From the NCBI GenBank assembly GCA_030427245.1, contig JAUHXA010000059.1, positions 1-42,006 on the forward strand: a stretch of DNA of 42,006 nucleotides, read 5' to 3'. Shown here piece after piece: positions 27,305-35,237 of this stretch (position 1 is the first letter of the stretch; the number at the start of each line of letters is the position of its first letter). Source of the stretch: Bacteroidia bacterium (GTDB lineage Bacteria; Bacteroidota; Bacteroidia; Chitinophagales; UBA2359). The notes beneath the pieces are model-generated. The model did no database searches, was not told where the DNA came from, and saw only the letters and a program-made list of their open reading frames with translations. The position numbers and the translations under genes were made by a program.

Positions 27305-28726
27305 ATGTCAAAAATTACGCTTGATTCTGTTAAACCCCGACTCTCCTTTTGGCAGATTTGGAATATGAATTTTGGTTTTTTTGGTATTCAATTTAGCTTT
27401 GGCTTGCAGCAGAGCAATATGAGTGCCATTTACAAATATTTGGGAGCGAGTGAACATGAAATCCCCATTCTCTGGTTGGCAGGACCTGTGACGGGATTGA
27501 TTATTCAACCCATTATTGGAGCGATGAGTGATGGCACTTGGTCGCCCCGATTTGGTAGAAGAAAGCCTTACTTTTTGATTGGAGCTATTTGTGCCAGTAT
27601 AGCCTTAATCTTTATGCCTTTTTCCCAAACTATATGGATGGCGGCAGGACTACTATGGATATTAGATGCAGGAAACAACATCGCTTTAGAGCCTTACAGA
27701 GCCTTTGTGTCCGACAAATTAGAAAAAGAACAACTTTCTCTCGGTTTTTTGATGCAGAGCTTTTTTACAGGCTTAGGAAGTACTTTAGCCAATTTTACCC
27801 CTGCTATATTGATTTCACTGGGCTTTTTTGCATTGACTGATACGATGGAAAACGGCATTCCCGTAGCGACTTATTGGGCATTTTTCATAGGTGCTTTTGC
27901 CTCTATAGCCACTGTTTTATTTTCTGTATTCACAACTTCAGAATATCCACCTTCGCCCGAAGATTTAGTGAGAATGGAGGAGGAAAAGGCAAAGGGCAAC
28001 GTGCTGATTCGTACTTATCGTGATGTCGTCGCTGCTATGAAGGTGATGCCCTTAACGATGAAACAACTCATTCCAGTGAAGTTTTTTACTTGGTATGCCA
28101 TGTTTTGTTACTGGCAATATTTGACCTCTGCCTTATCACTTTCCCTTTTTGATACCTTAGACCAGTCGACTGAGGGCTTCAAGCAAGCCCAAGTATTAAC
28201 AGGTCAAATGAATGGAACATACAACATTATGTGTTTTATGCTTGCCTTTGCATTGGTTCCTTTAGCTATCCGAATTGGAGCAAAAGGAGTTCATTTTATT
28301 AGCTTGTTGTTAGGAGGAATAGGATTATTGCTGATTCCTTACCTAACTATTACAGATGTGCTATTTAGTATTCCAAATCCTTTTGGAGCAGGAAGTATTC
28401 AGATTACCAGTCTATATTTATACACCATTGGATTGGGAATTGCATGGGCTTCAATGCTTGCAATGCCCTATCAACTATTGGCAGGGTCTATTCCGAAAGA
28501 CAAAACAGGCGTTTACATGGGAATCTTTAACCTATTTATTGTGATTCCGATGATAATTCAAATTTTCACCATGCAGTTTTTTGTGTATGATTTGCTGGGA
28601 AGCAATCCTATCAATGTCATTCGATTGGCGGGTGCCTTTTTGATTCTTGGAGGTGTATTTACCTTGTTTGTCAAAGAAGATAGAGGTGCAAATGTCGGAA
28701 CAACAATGACAGGGGGAGGGCACTAA
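27305..28726 (+). CDS. MFS sugar transporter, SLC45/GPH-like, 473 residues
   Basis: About 12 membrane helices fill the protein. The first cytoplasmic loop carries GAMSDGTWSPRFGRRKPYFLIG, the D-x-x-x-x-R-x-G-R-R pattern of sucrose/maltose proton symporters (SLC45-like and plant SUT-like). Helix 4 has DAGNNIALEPYRAFVSD, also typical of that group. The frame is open from 27272, overlapping the GH13 gene, but the ATG at 27305 fits the family start (MSKITL...PRLSFWQIWNMNFGF). With the upstream lipoprotein hydrolases it probably imports the glucose or disaccharide they release. No SusC/SusD pair is nearby, so this is not a standard polysaccharide-utilisation locus. Confidence 0.9.
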   Translation: MSKITLDSVKPRLSFWQIWNMNFGFFGIQFSFGLQQSNMSAIYKYLGASEHEIPILWLAGPVTGLIIQPIIGAMSDGTWSPRFGRRKPYFLIGAICASIALIFMPFSQTIWMAAGLLWILDAGNNIALEPYRAFVSDKLEKEQLSLGFLMQSFFTGLGSTLANFTPAILISLGFFALTDTMENGIPVATYWAFFIGAFASIATVLFSVFTTSEYPPSPEDLVRMEEEKAKGNVLIRTYRDVVAAMKVMPLTMKQLIPVKFFTWYAMFCYWQYLTSALSLSLFDTLDQSTEGFKQAQVLTGQMNGTYNIMCFMLAFALVPLAIRIGAKGVHFISLLLGGIGLLLIPYLTITDVLFSIPNPFGAGSIQITSLYLYTIGLGIAWASMLAMPYQLLAGSIPKDKTGVYMGIFNLFIVIPMIIQIFTMQFFVYDLLGSNPINVIRLAGAFLILGGVFTLFVKEDRGANVGTTMTGGGH

Positions 28727-28883
28727 GGAACTTCAAAACCTGTTCCGAAACCTTGAGATTAGAAACTCAAATGCAAAGCCTGATCCGTATTTGAATCGGA
28801 ATTCAAACAAGCAAAATTCGGTAATTCTTAAACAAACTCTTACAGAACTTTAAGAAACTTTATTTTAAATATAAAAACTCACG

Positions 28884-29963
28884 ATGAGAATGAACAATTT
28901 AAATGATACCCTGACCTTTCCTTGTGGAGCACGCATGAAAAACCGTTTTATGCTTGCTCCAATGACCAACACCCAGAGTCATGAGGATGGCACACTTTCT
29001 AATGAGGAATTCAATTGGTTGACAAAGAGAGCAAAAGGACAATTTGGGCTGGTTATGACCTGCGCTTCACACGTTCAAGCCAATGGAAAAGGCTTCCCTG
29101 GTCAATTGGGAATATTTGCCGACAAGCACATTCAAGGTCATATAAAGTTGGCAAAAGCCATTAAAGCTCACGGAAGTTTGGCAGTGATTCAATTGCACCA
29201 TGCGGGTATGCGTTCTCCTCAAGAACTTATTGGAGAAGCCCCTGTATGCCCTTCTGCCGTTGAACGAAAAGGTGCAAGAGCTTTGACATTGAAGGAAGTA
29301 CATGCTCTTCGAGATGATTTCATTTCGGCGGCTGTACGTTCCAAACAAGCGGGTTATGATGGAGTCGAAATTCATGGCGCACATGGCTATATTTTGGGGC
29401 AGTTTTTAAGCGCAGACATCAATCACAGAACGGATGAATATGGCGGTTCATTGGAGAATCGTTCCCGTATTTTGTTTGAAATAGTAGAGGGAATCAGAGT
29501 AACCTGTGGTGAAAAATTCTTGTTGGGAATTCGCTTGTCTCCCGAACGATTTGGGATGCAATTGGCTGAAATAAAAACGGTTTGCGAACAACTGATTGAA
29601 GGCGGAAAAGTAGACTTTTTGGATATTTCATTGTGGGACAGCTTCAAAATGCCTGTTGAAGAAGAACATCAGCATAAAAGTCTATTGCAGCATTTTACCG
29701 ACCTCGACTTCAAAAATGTCTTATTGACCGTTGCTGGAAAAATACGTACTGCAAAGGAAGTCACTGCAATTCTCGACTCTAAAGTGGATTTTGTGACCAT
29801 AGGTAGATCAGCGATTTTACACCATGATTTTCCTGAGAAGGTGATGAACGATTCAACATTTGAACCGATTGAGTTGCCTGTCACAAAAGAGTATTTGAGT
29901 AAGGAAGGTTTGAGTGAGCGCTTTATTGGGTATATGAGTAATTGGACTGGCTTTGTGGCTTGA
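28884..29963 (+). CDS. NADH:flavin oxidoreductase of the Old Yellow Enzyme family, 359 residues
   Basis: A single FMN-binding TIM barrel of the usual size. Signature parts are KNRFMLAPMTN near residue 20, QLHHAGMRS (about 107-115), GVEIHGAHGYILGQFLS (about 160-176, with the substrate-binding His pair), NHRTDEYGGSLENRSRILFEIV (about 179-200) and the phosphate-binding TIGRSAILHHDFP near 315. It uses NAD(P)H to reduce activated double bonds or similar electrophiles; the natural substrate is unknown. It lies 157 bases behind the transporter and ends 5 bases before the convergent DUF2490 gene, so its link to the sugar genes is weak. Confidence 0.9.
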   Translation: MRMNNLNDTLTFPCGARMKNRFMLAPMTNTQSHEDGTLSNEEFNWLTKRAKGQFGLVMTCASHVQANGKGFPGQLGIFADKHIQGHIKLAKAIKAHGSLAVIQLHHAGMRSPQELIGEAPVCPSAVERKGARALTLKEVHALRDDFISAAVRSKQAGYDGVEIHGAHGYILGQFLSADINHRTDEYGGSLENRSRILFEIVEGIRVTCGEKFLLGIRLSPERFGMQLAEIKTVCEQLIEGGKVDFLDISLWDSFKMPVEEEHQHKSLLQHFTDLDFKNVLLTVAGKIRTAKEVTAILDSKVDFVTIGRSAILHHDFPEKVMNDSTFEPIELPVTKEYLSKEGLSERFIGYMSNWTGFVA

Positions 29964-29968
29964 AAAAA

Positions 29969-30655
29969 CTACTCAGCTTCCCGAAAATCAGGATTGAAAA
30001 CCAAACCAACCTGTAAATAATTTTTTCCAAAATCATTCACCCTTTGACGCAAGTATCCAATTTGCATTTGAGTCGTTTTGTTGAACTGATACCCTAAGGC
30101 CGTATAAAAACGATTGCGGTCAAAAAATACCTGTTTGGTATTTAAAAAGATTTCATCATATACTCCAAGAAAAAAAGTGCCTGTCGTAATCGTTGGTTTG
30201 TTGATAGGCAAGAAAACCATGAGGCGATAACGAAGCCGACTTTTGTAATCATTGTTCACCCATCTCTGCTCGAAGCGATAGCGATGCTCAAATTTTAGAC
30301 GACTCACTTTATTCGTCATAATGAGTTGCTGAAAGATACGATTTTCCTTCGATTCGGGTGCTTTCTGCTCGCTTTCAAAATCATGTGATGCGACATATCC
30401 ATAGCCCAATGTAACAATGGCGTTTGGGCTCAAATGGTAATTTACGCCAGTTCTGAGCAGTAGCTGTTCGATATTTGTGGGTTCTATCGTATGGTTTCGA
30501 TATTGGATTTCGGAGTGAATACTCCAATCATCAGAAACTCTATTGGTGCCAAAATACATGAGCCAGTTACCGAATTCATTTTGCTGTGCCAGCAGAGAGT
30601 TTGAGAACAAAATTAGGATAAAGATTAAGAAAGGGGAGTAGAATTTTTTAATCAT
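29969..30655 (-). CDS. DUF2490 outer-membrane beta-barrel protein, 228 residues
   Basis: A signal peptide ends near residue 24 (NSLLAQQ). The mature part alternates polar and aromatic residues as expected of 10 or so membrane beta-strands, for example WSIHSEIQYRNH, RLKFEHRYRFEQRWV and QMQIGYLRQRVNDFG. The pattern matches DUF2490 proteins, which Bacteroidota carry in several copies and whose role is unknown. The C-terminus ends in an YLQVGLVFNPDF strand as in other outer-membrane barrels. It is convergent with the oxidoreductase gene. Confidence 0.85.
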   Translation of the reverse strand: MIKKFYSPFLIFILILFSNSLLAQQNEFGNWLMYFGTNRVSDDWSIHSEIQYRNHTIEPTNIEQLLLRTGVNYHLSPNAIVTLGYGYVASHDFESEQKAPESKENRIFQQLIMTNKVSRLKFEHRYRFEQRWVNNDYKSRLRYRLMVFLPINKPTITTGTFFLGVYDEIFLNTKQVFFDRNRFYTALGYQFNKTTQMQIGYLRQRVNDFGKNYLQVGLVFNPDFREAE

Positions 30656-30698
30656 TGTTTCTTTTTGTATTGAGATATAATCATGTATTTTTTATGCA

Positions 30699-30762
30699 AA
30701 AAAATATCCACATTCCCCTCCTAAGAAGGGAATGGGATACAGTTAAATTCGGGAAGAATTTT
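30699..30762. repeat. Possible degenerate copy C of the dispersed palindromic repeat
   Basis: The core ATTCCCCTCCTAAGAAGGGA and the following ATGGGATACAGTTAAA run in parallel with the centre of copies A and B (ATTCCC, a short T/A loop, AAGGG, then a TGT/TAC-rich stretch and a G-run). The outer arms are weak, so this is tentative. Confidence 0.35.
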
Positions 30763-30844
30763 AACGTATACTTTCTAACACAAAATTCATCTTTCCTGTT
30801 TCGACATCATGCACCGTACCCACAATGCCAATCTCTCCATGTTG
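30761..30844 (-). pseudogene. C-terminal stub of a beta-carbonic anhydrase
   Basis: The minus-strand frame reads QHGEIGIVGTVHDVETGKMN followed by FVLESIR and a stop at 30761-30763. This is the closing strand-turn of beta-carbonic anhydrases (usually G-x-I-x-I-V-G-A-x-Y-D-V-x-T-G). A stop codon directly precedes it in frame; a shifted frame continues upstream for about nine codons (SSMAENV). The zinc-binding Cys-Asp-His-Cys part is absent. It lies directly downstream of the SulP transporter gene on the same strand, where carbonic anhydrase is often found. Confidence 0.75.
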
Positions 30845-30983
30845 CTACATTTTCAGCCATTGAAGAGACAATCATTGATTAGGCTTCTGCTATTTGGGTG
30901 GTTTTATCTGTATATTTTTCTATTTGAAGAAATGAATGTTGTCAGTATATTTTTACACGTTAAATTAAACAGATACCACTCTG

Positions 30984-32594
30984 TCATTCATTAATCAATA
31001 GAGAATTATTAACCAGTGCATGTTCGAGTGCTTTGCCTTGATTATGAACTCCTTTTCTTTCTCGTTCAATAATGGTCAAATCAATGTCTCTATGCCTAGC
31101 ATTCACTTCAAATTCTTCTATAATCTCAATTACATCAAAGTCAATATTGATAGATTTGGAGGCATCAATAATCACCTTAGAACCATCGGGGATTTGGCTC
31201 AAAGTGCGCTGAATACTTGCCTTGTTGATAAAAGTAACGTCCTCTGCCAACGCTAATCGAATTACACCATATTTGAGGTCTTTTTCTTCTTCGAAAAGGA
31301 AAGGCTTTTTGTAGTTGTTGTAGAGAACATAAAAGATAGCAACTACCAATCCCATTCCGATTCCCATCAGCAAATCGGTAAAAACAATCCCCAAAATTGT
31401 CACCATAAAAGGCACAAAGTGAGTTTGTCCCAATTTATACATTTCTTTGAATAATACAGGTTTGGCCAACTTGAAACCGACCAGAAATAGAATGGCTGCC
31501 AAACTTGCCAAAGGAATCAAATTTAAGAGAAAAGGAATCGCCATTGCAGAAATCAGCAAAATGATTCCATGAAAAATAGCCGACATCTTGGTACGTCCAC
31601 CTGACTGAATATTGGTAGAACTTCTCACAATTACCTGCGTAATCGGTAAACCTCCAATCAATCCAGAAACGATATTAGCAACCCCTTGTGCTTTTAATTC
31701 ACGATTCGCAGGAGTCACTCTTTTAAAAGGGTCTAATTTGTCCGTTGCTTCCAGACACAAAAGAGTCTCCAAACTCGCCACGACTGCAATCGTAATCCCT
31801 GTAATCCAAACCGCAGGATTGGCAATACTTCCAAAATCGGGGAAGGTAAACTGACTGAAAAATCCGCCAATGCTTTCAGGTACAGGAATTTTCACCACTT
31901 GTTCGGCTGTCAATGCCAATGCAGGCATATTCTGGAAGATAAGATTCAAAACAATACCCAAACCTACGACAACCAATGGACCTTGAATGATTTGAAACAA
32001 TTTGATTTTCTTCATGAATTTTTGCTCCCACAAAATCAAGACTATCATCGAAATAGCAGTAATAATAACCGCCCCCATACTGATAGCTTCAAACATATAA
32101 AAGAGTTCTGAAATCGTATTGTGTCCATCGGGTTGGGCAAATGCCAAACTACCTTCATAGTCTTTGTCATAACCCACAGCATGAGGAATTTGCTTCAATA
32201 TAATGATAATTCCAATTCCCGATAACATTCCCTTGATTACCGATGAAGGGAAATAATACCCAATAATTCCTGCTTTGGCGAAGCCCAATATCAATTGAAA
32301 AATACCGCCAATAACGACCGCCATCAAGAAAATATCAAAAGCTCCCAAGTCTTGAATAGCCATCAAAACGATGACTGCCAATCCTGCCGCAGGACCACTG
32401 ACCCCCAACTGAGAACCACTCAACGAACCTGCTACAATACCGCCTACGATGCCCGCAATAATACCCGAAAACAAAGGAGCACCTGAAGCAAGAGCAATAC
32501 CCAAACACAGTGGAACTGCCACTAAAAATACAATCAACGAGGCAGGTAGATCATACTTTAGATTCTTTAAATAACCGTTTTTCTCTGGATTCAT
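30984..32594 (-). CDS. SulP-family anion transporter with STAS domain, 536 residues
   Basis: About residues 15-415 form the hydrophobic SulP core of 12-14 helices: DLPASLIVFLVAVPLCLGIA at the start, GPAAGLAVIV (about 65-75) in the substrate half-helix, and SLETLLCLEATDKLDPFKR with GGLPITQVIVRSSTNIQSGG (near 275-330), as in bicarbonate or sulfate transporters. A C-terminal STAS domain spans about 440-530. The eroded carbonic anhydrase behind it suggests the ancestral unit handled bicarbonate. That is inference; sulfate or other anions remain possible. The promoter and a palindrome shared with the divergent TetR gene lie upstream. Confidence 0.92.
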   Translation of the reverse strand: MNPEKNGYLKNLKYDLPASLIVFLVAVPLCLGIALASGAPLFSGIIAGIVGGIVAGSLSGSQLGVSGPAAGLAVIVLMAIQDLGAFDIFLMAVVIGGIFQLILGFAKAGIIGYYFPSSVIKGMLSGIGIIIILKQIPHAVGYDKDYEGSLAFAQPDGHNTISELFYMFEAISMGAVIITAISMIVLILWEQKFMKKIKLFQIIQGPLVVVGLGIVLNLIFQNMPALALTAEQVVKIPVPESIGGFFSQFTFPDFGSIANPAVWITGITIAVVASLETLLCLEATDKLDPFKRVTPANRELKAQGVANIVSGLIGGLPITQVIVRSSTNIQSGGRTKMSAIFHGIILLISAMAIPFLLNLIPLASLAAILFLVGFKLAKPVLFKEMYKLGQTHFVPFMVTILGIVFTDLLMGIGMGLVVAIFYVLYNNYKKPFLFEEEKDLKYGVIRLALAEDVTFINKASIQRTLSQIPDGSKVIIDASKSINIDFDVIEIIEEFEVNARHRDIDLTIIERERKGVHNQGKALEHALVNNSLLINE

Positions 32595-32677
32595 TTCAAT
32601 TCAATTTTAAAATTTAGTGTTGAAGAATAAATTTTAGTCGTGTGATACTTTAATAATTGTTTGTAAATATTGCGCCA

Positions 32678-32708
32678 CAAATATAGAAACTATTTTTATT
32701 AATAGCAA
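32678..32708 (-). promoter_or_regulatory. Promoter of the SulP gene
   Basis: On the minus strand TTG (32706-32708), a 20-base spacer and TATATTTG (32678-32685) match the Bacteroidota -33/-7 promoter well. The leader would be about 77 bases long. Confidence 0.65.
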
Positions 32709-32716
32709 TACTATTA
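32700..32716. promoter_or_regulatory. Candidate TetR operator in the divergent SulP-TetR spacer
   Basis: TAATAG-CAATA-CTATTA is a perfect 6-bp inverted repeat with a 5-base centre. It covers the -33 box of the SulP promoter, and weaker symmetry extends outward. A regulator bound here would block SulP transcription. Confidence 0.45.
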
Positions 32717-32770
32717 TTAAAAACACTTTTACTTTAACTGAAAAAACGCTAACTTGTTTAAAAGAATCCC

Positions 32771-32778
32771 TACTTTTG
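32771..32778 (+). promoter_or_regulatory. -7 box of the TetR gene, which decides its start codon
   Basis: TACTTTTG matches TAnnTTTG. A transcript from here starts near 32785, after the TTG at 32754 but before the ATG at 32799, so the ATG is the likely start. No good -33 box was found at normal spacing. Confidence 0.5.
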
Positions 32779-32798
32779 TAAAAAAAGATTTACTCCAT

Positions 32799-33476
32799 AT
32801 GGCTATCGGCATTAAAATAAGTCTGAATGAAAAGCTTTATCTAAGAGACCCACAGGAAACCAACCTAGGAAAAAGGATAATCAAGGAAAGCATTATTTTG
32901 ATAGACGAGATTGGTTTTGAGTCTTTTAACTTCAAGAAATTAGCCAAGGCAATGGGCTCTACAGAGGCTTCTGTTTACCGCTATTTTGAGAACAAACATT
33001 TTTTGTTGATTTATTTGGTGTCGTGGTATTGGGAGTGGGTGAGTTACCTCATTGACATAAACACCATGAATATCGAAGATCCCAAAAGAAGATTAAAAAT
33101 AATTATTGAGGCGTTTGTTTACGCCTCCAAAGACAATCCTTCGGTAGATTATGTAAACGAAAGCATCCTGCACCGACTCATCATTGCAGAAGGAATAAAA
33201 GCCTATCGCACCAAAGAGGTGGACAAAGAAAATACGGATGGCTTCTTTCTAAACTATAAAAAACTCTCTGCAAAAGTAGCAAGTGTCATTAGTGAAATCA
33301 ACCCAACTTTTCCCTACCCCAATGCCTTGGCAAGCAATCTTTTTGAGATGGCAAACGACCATATTTATTTTGCCCAACATCTTCCAAAGTTGACAGATGT
33401 AGCGGTAGAAGGAGATAATTTTGAAGAGGTAGAGAAGATGTTGGAGTATTTTGCATTTACATTATTGGGGAAATAA
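32799..33476 (+). CDS. TetR-family transcriptional regulator, 225 residues
   Basis: The N-terminal DNA-binding domain is clear: KRIIKESIILIDEIGFESFNFKKLAKAMGSTEASVYRYFENKHFLL, with the helix-turn-helix (about residues 45-66) and the Y-R-Y-F-x-x-K motif that marks TetR proteins. The C-terminal 150 residues are helical ligand-binding or dimerisation sequence without a recognisable ligand class. The frame is open upstream to a TTG at 32754, but the promoter box lies inside that extension. It is divergent from the SulP gene, with a palindrome over the SulP -33 box, so local repression is the simplest model. Confidence 0.88.
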   Translation: MAIGIKISLNEKLYLRDPQETNLGKRIIKESIILIDEIGFESFNFKKLAKAMGSTEASVYRYFENKHFLLIYLVSWYWEWVSYLIDINTMNIEDPKRRLKIIIEAFVYASKDNPSVDYVNESILHRLIIAEGIKAYRTKEVDKENTDGFFLNYKKLSAKVASVISEINPTFPYPNALASNLFEMANDHIYFAQHLPKLTDVAVEGDNFEEVEKMLEYFAFTLLGK

Positions 33477-33487
33477 CATTCTTGTAT

Positions 33488-35209
33488 TCAAAACCCCAAA
33501 GCCGTATCGTCTCCTCTTGTATAATCCGCAGCACCTTCCAAACGACCATCGGGTAATCTCAAAATCGCTTCCATTCTACCCAAAGAAGGCCGAGAATCTA
33601 TTTCGTGTCCCAAAGCCTTCAATCCTTCCACAACAGAATCGTCCACAGCTCCTTCTTCCAGAATAATATTATCGGGAAGCCATTGAGAATGAGTTTTTTT
33701 AGCGTTCACCGCCTCCTGAATGTTCATGCCATGAGCAGTCACATTCATAATCGTTTGATAAACACAAGTAATAATCGTAGCACCTCCAGGTGTACCAACG
33801 ACCATAAACAATTCACCATTTTTTTCCACAATCGTAGGAGTCATGCTGCTCAACATCCGTTTTTCGGGTTCGATCTTGTTCGCCTCTGCGCCCACCAATC
33901 CAAACATATTCGGTTCGCCAGGCTTTGCACTAAAATCATCCATCTCGTTGTTCAAGAAAAAACCAGCCCCTTTCACCATCACCTTCGAGCCAAAATTGCC
34001 GTTCAATGTCGTCGTAATCGAAGCCGCATTCCCGTCCTTGTCCACAATCGAAAAATGCGTAGTTTCTACGCTCTCAATCACTTCTACTTTACCCTCTTTG
34101 ATGTCCTGTGAGTTGGTTTTTTGCTTCATTGAAATGTCACCAAAACGCTTTGTTAGATAATCAGCACCCAACAACCAATCCATCGGTACATCATAAAAAT
34201 CCATATCGCCCAAATAAGTCGAACGGTCGGCATACACCCGTCGCTGCAATTCGGTCATAACGTGAATACTTTCTACGGAGTTGTGTCCCATTGCAGTAAA
34301 ATCAAAAAACTCCGATCCTTCCAAAAGTTGCACCAATGCAATGCCACCACTTGAAGGAGGAGGCATCGAAATGATGCGGTAATCCTCTTGATAGTTTTCT
34401 ACTACGGGGTCTCTCCAAACAGCTTGATAAGCTTCCAAATCTTCATGCGTAATGATGCCATTTCCTGCTTTCATTTCTGCAACCAATAGATCCGCCGTTT
34501 TGCCTTTGTAAAAACCATCTCTCCCTCCATCTCGAATAAGTGCCAAAGTTGTTGCCAAATTGGGATATTTGATGCTGTCTCCCTTTGACCAGCCTCCTTC
34601 CTTCAATAAGGGAATCTCAAAACGATTCAATTCGGCAAAATCTTCCTGATAGGTATTGAATCTACCCGCATCATATTCACTCAACTGCAAGCCATTTTGC
34701 GCCAAGTCGACACTTGGATTCACCAAATCTGCAAAGGGCAAAGTTCCCAGTTTTTCGTGCATAGCAGCCATTCCCGCCACTGTTCCCGGCACACCAACAG
34801 CCAAAGCCCCTCTCTTACTCAAATCGGTGAGGTAATTTCCTTCTTTATCCAAATACATGTCCTTGGTAGCCGATTTTGGAGCTTTCTCTCTAAAATCCAA
34901 GCTGCCCACTTCTCCATCTCCTTTTCGATACACTAAAAATCCACCTCCTCCAATATTGCCCGCCCTCGGATAGCAAACCGCCAAGGCAAACTGAACCGCT
35001 ATTGCAGCATCAAAGGCATTGCCCCCTTTCTTCAATATTTGCAATCCAATTTCGGACGCATAAGGATTAGCCGTCACCACCATGCCGTTTTTTGCGATTA
35101 CGCCACGCACCACTTCTTTTTTCTCAACGGGCTTTTCGGACATTCGGCAATTGGTAGTCGCCAATGCCAATAGAAAGAAGGTAAATAGAAGGAAAGTAAA
35201 TCTTTTCAT
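33488..35209 (-). CDS. ggt: Gamma-glutamyltransferase (glutathione hydrolase), probably a lipoprotein
   Basis: The enzyme cleaves the gamma-glutamyl bond of glutathione and related peptides outside the cytoplasm and is made as a precursor that cuts itself into two chains. The large-chain signature MVVTANPYASEIGLQILKKGGNAFDAAIA lies near residue 45. The nucleophile is expected at Thr383, the first residue of TTHFSIVDKDGNAASITTTLN. The oxyanion SSM segment and the GxPGGATII stretch follow. The longer frame begins at 35257, but the ATG at 35209 starts a proper signal sequence (MKRFTFLLFTFFLLALATTNC), whose final Cys may be lipidated. It is second in a two-gene unit behind the EamA transporter (28-base gap). 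Confidence 0.93.
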   Translation of the reverse strand: MKRFTFLLFTFFLLALATTNCRMSEKPVEKKEVVRGVIAKNGMVVTANPYASEIGLQILKKGGNAFDAAIAVQFALAVCYPRAGNIGGGGFLVYRKGDGEVGSLDFREKAPKSATKDMYLDKEGNYLTDLSKRGALAVGVPGTVAGMAAMHEKLGTLPFADLVNPSVDLAQNGLQLSEYDAGRFNTYQEDFAELNRFEIPLLKEGGWSKGDSIKYPNLATTLALIRDGGRDGFYKGKTADLLVAEMKAGNGIITHEDLEAYQAVWRDPVVENYQEDYRIISMPPPSSGGIALVQLLEGSEFFDFTAMGHNSVESIHVMTELQRRVYADRSTYLGDMDFYDVPMDWLLGADYLTKRFGDISMKQKTNSQDIKEGKVEVIESVETTHFSIVDKDGNAASITTTLNGNFGSKVMVKGAGFFLNNEMDDFSAKPGEPNMFGLVGAEANKIEPEKRMLSSMTPTIVEKNGELFMVVGTPGGATIITCVYQTIMNVTAHGMNIQEAVNAKKTHSQWLPDNIILEEGAVDDSVVEGLKALGHEIDSRPSLGRMEAILRLPDGRLEGAADYTRGDDTALGF

Positions 35210-35237
35210 AAGAACAACGGTTTGTAAAATTGAACAC

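Larger units (their letters stand above)
30656..30983. other. Intergenic region of 328 bases with a carbonic anhydrase stub
   Basis: It contains a possible degenerate copy of the dispersed palindrome and, next to it, the end of a beta-carbonic anhydrase gene on the minus strand. The rest (30845-30983) is AT-rich and may be eroded coding DNA, with no readable domain. Confidence 0.6.

Noticed and set aside
28727-28883. Possible terminator GGAAC...GTTCC behind the MFS gene
   Set aside because: Only a 5-bp stem with no T-run, so too weak to call.
30655-30994. Two plus-strand frames of 75 and 61 codons
   Set aside because: They lie antisense to the carbonic anhydrase remnant and over the palindrome; the minus-strand reading explains the sequence.
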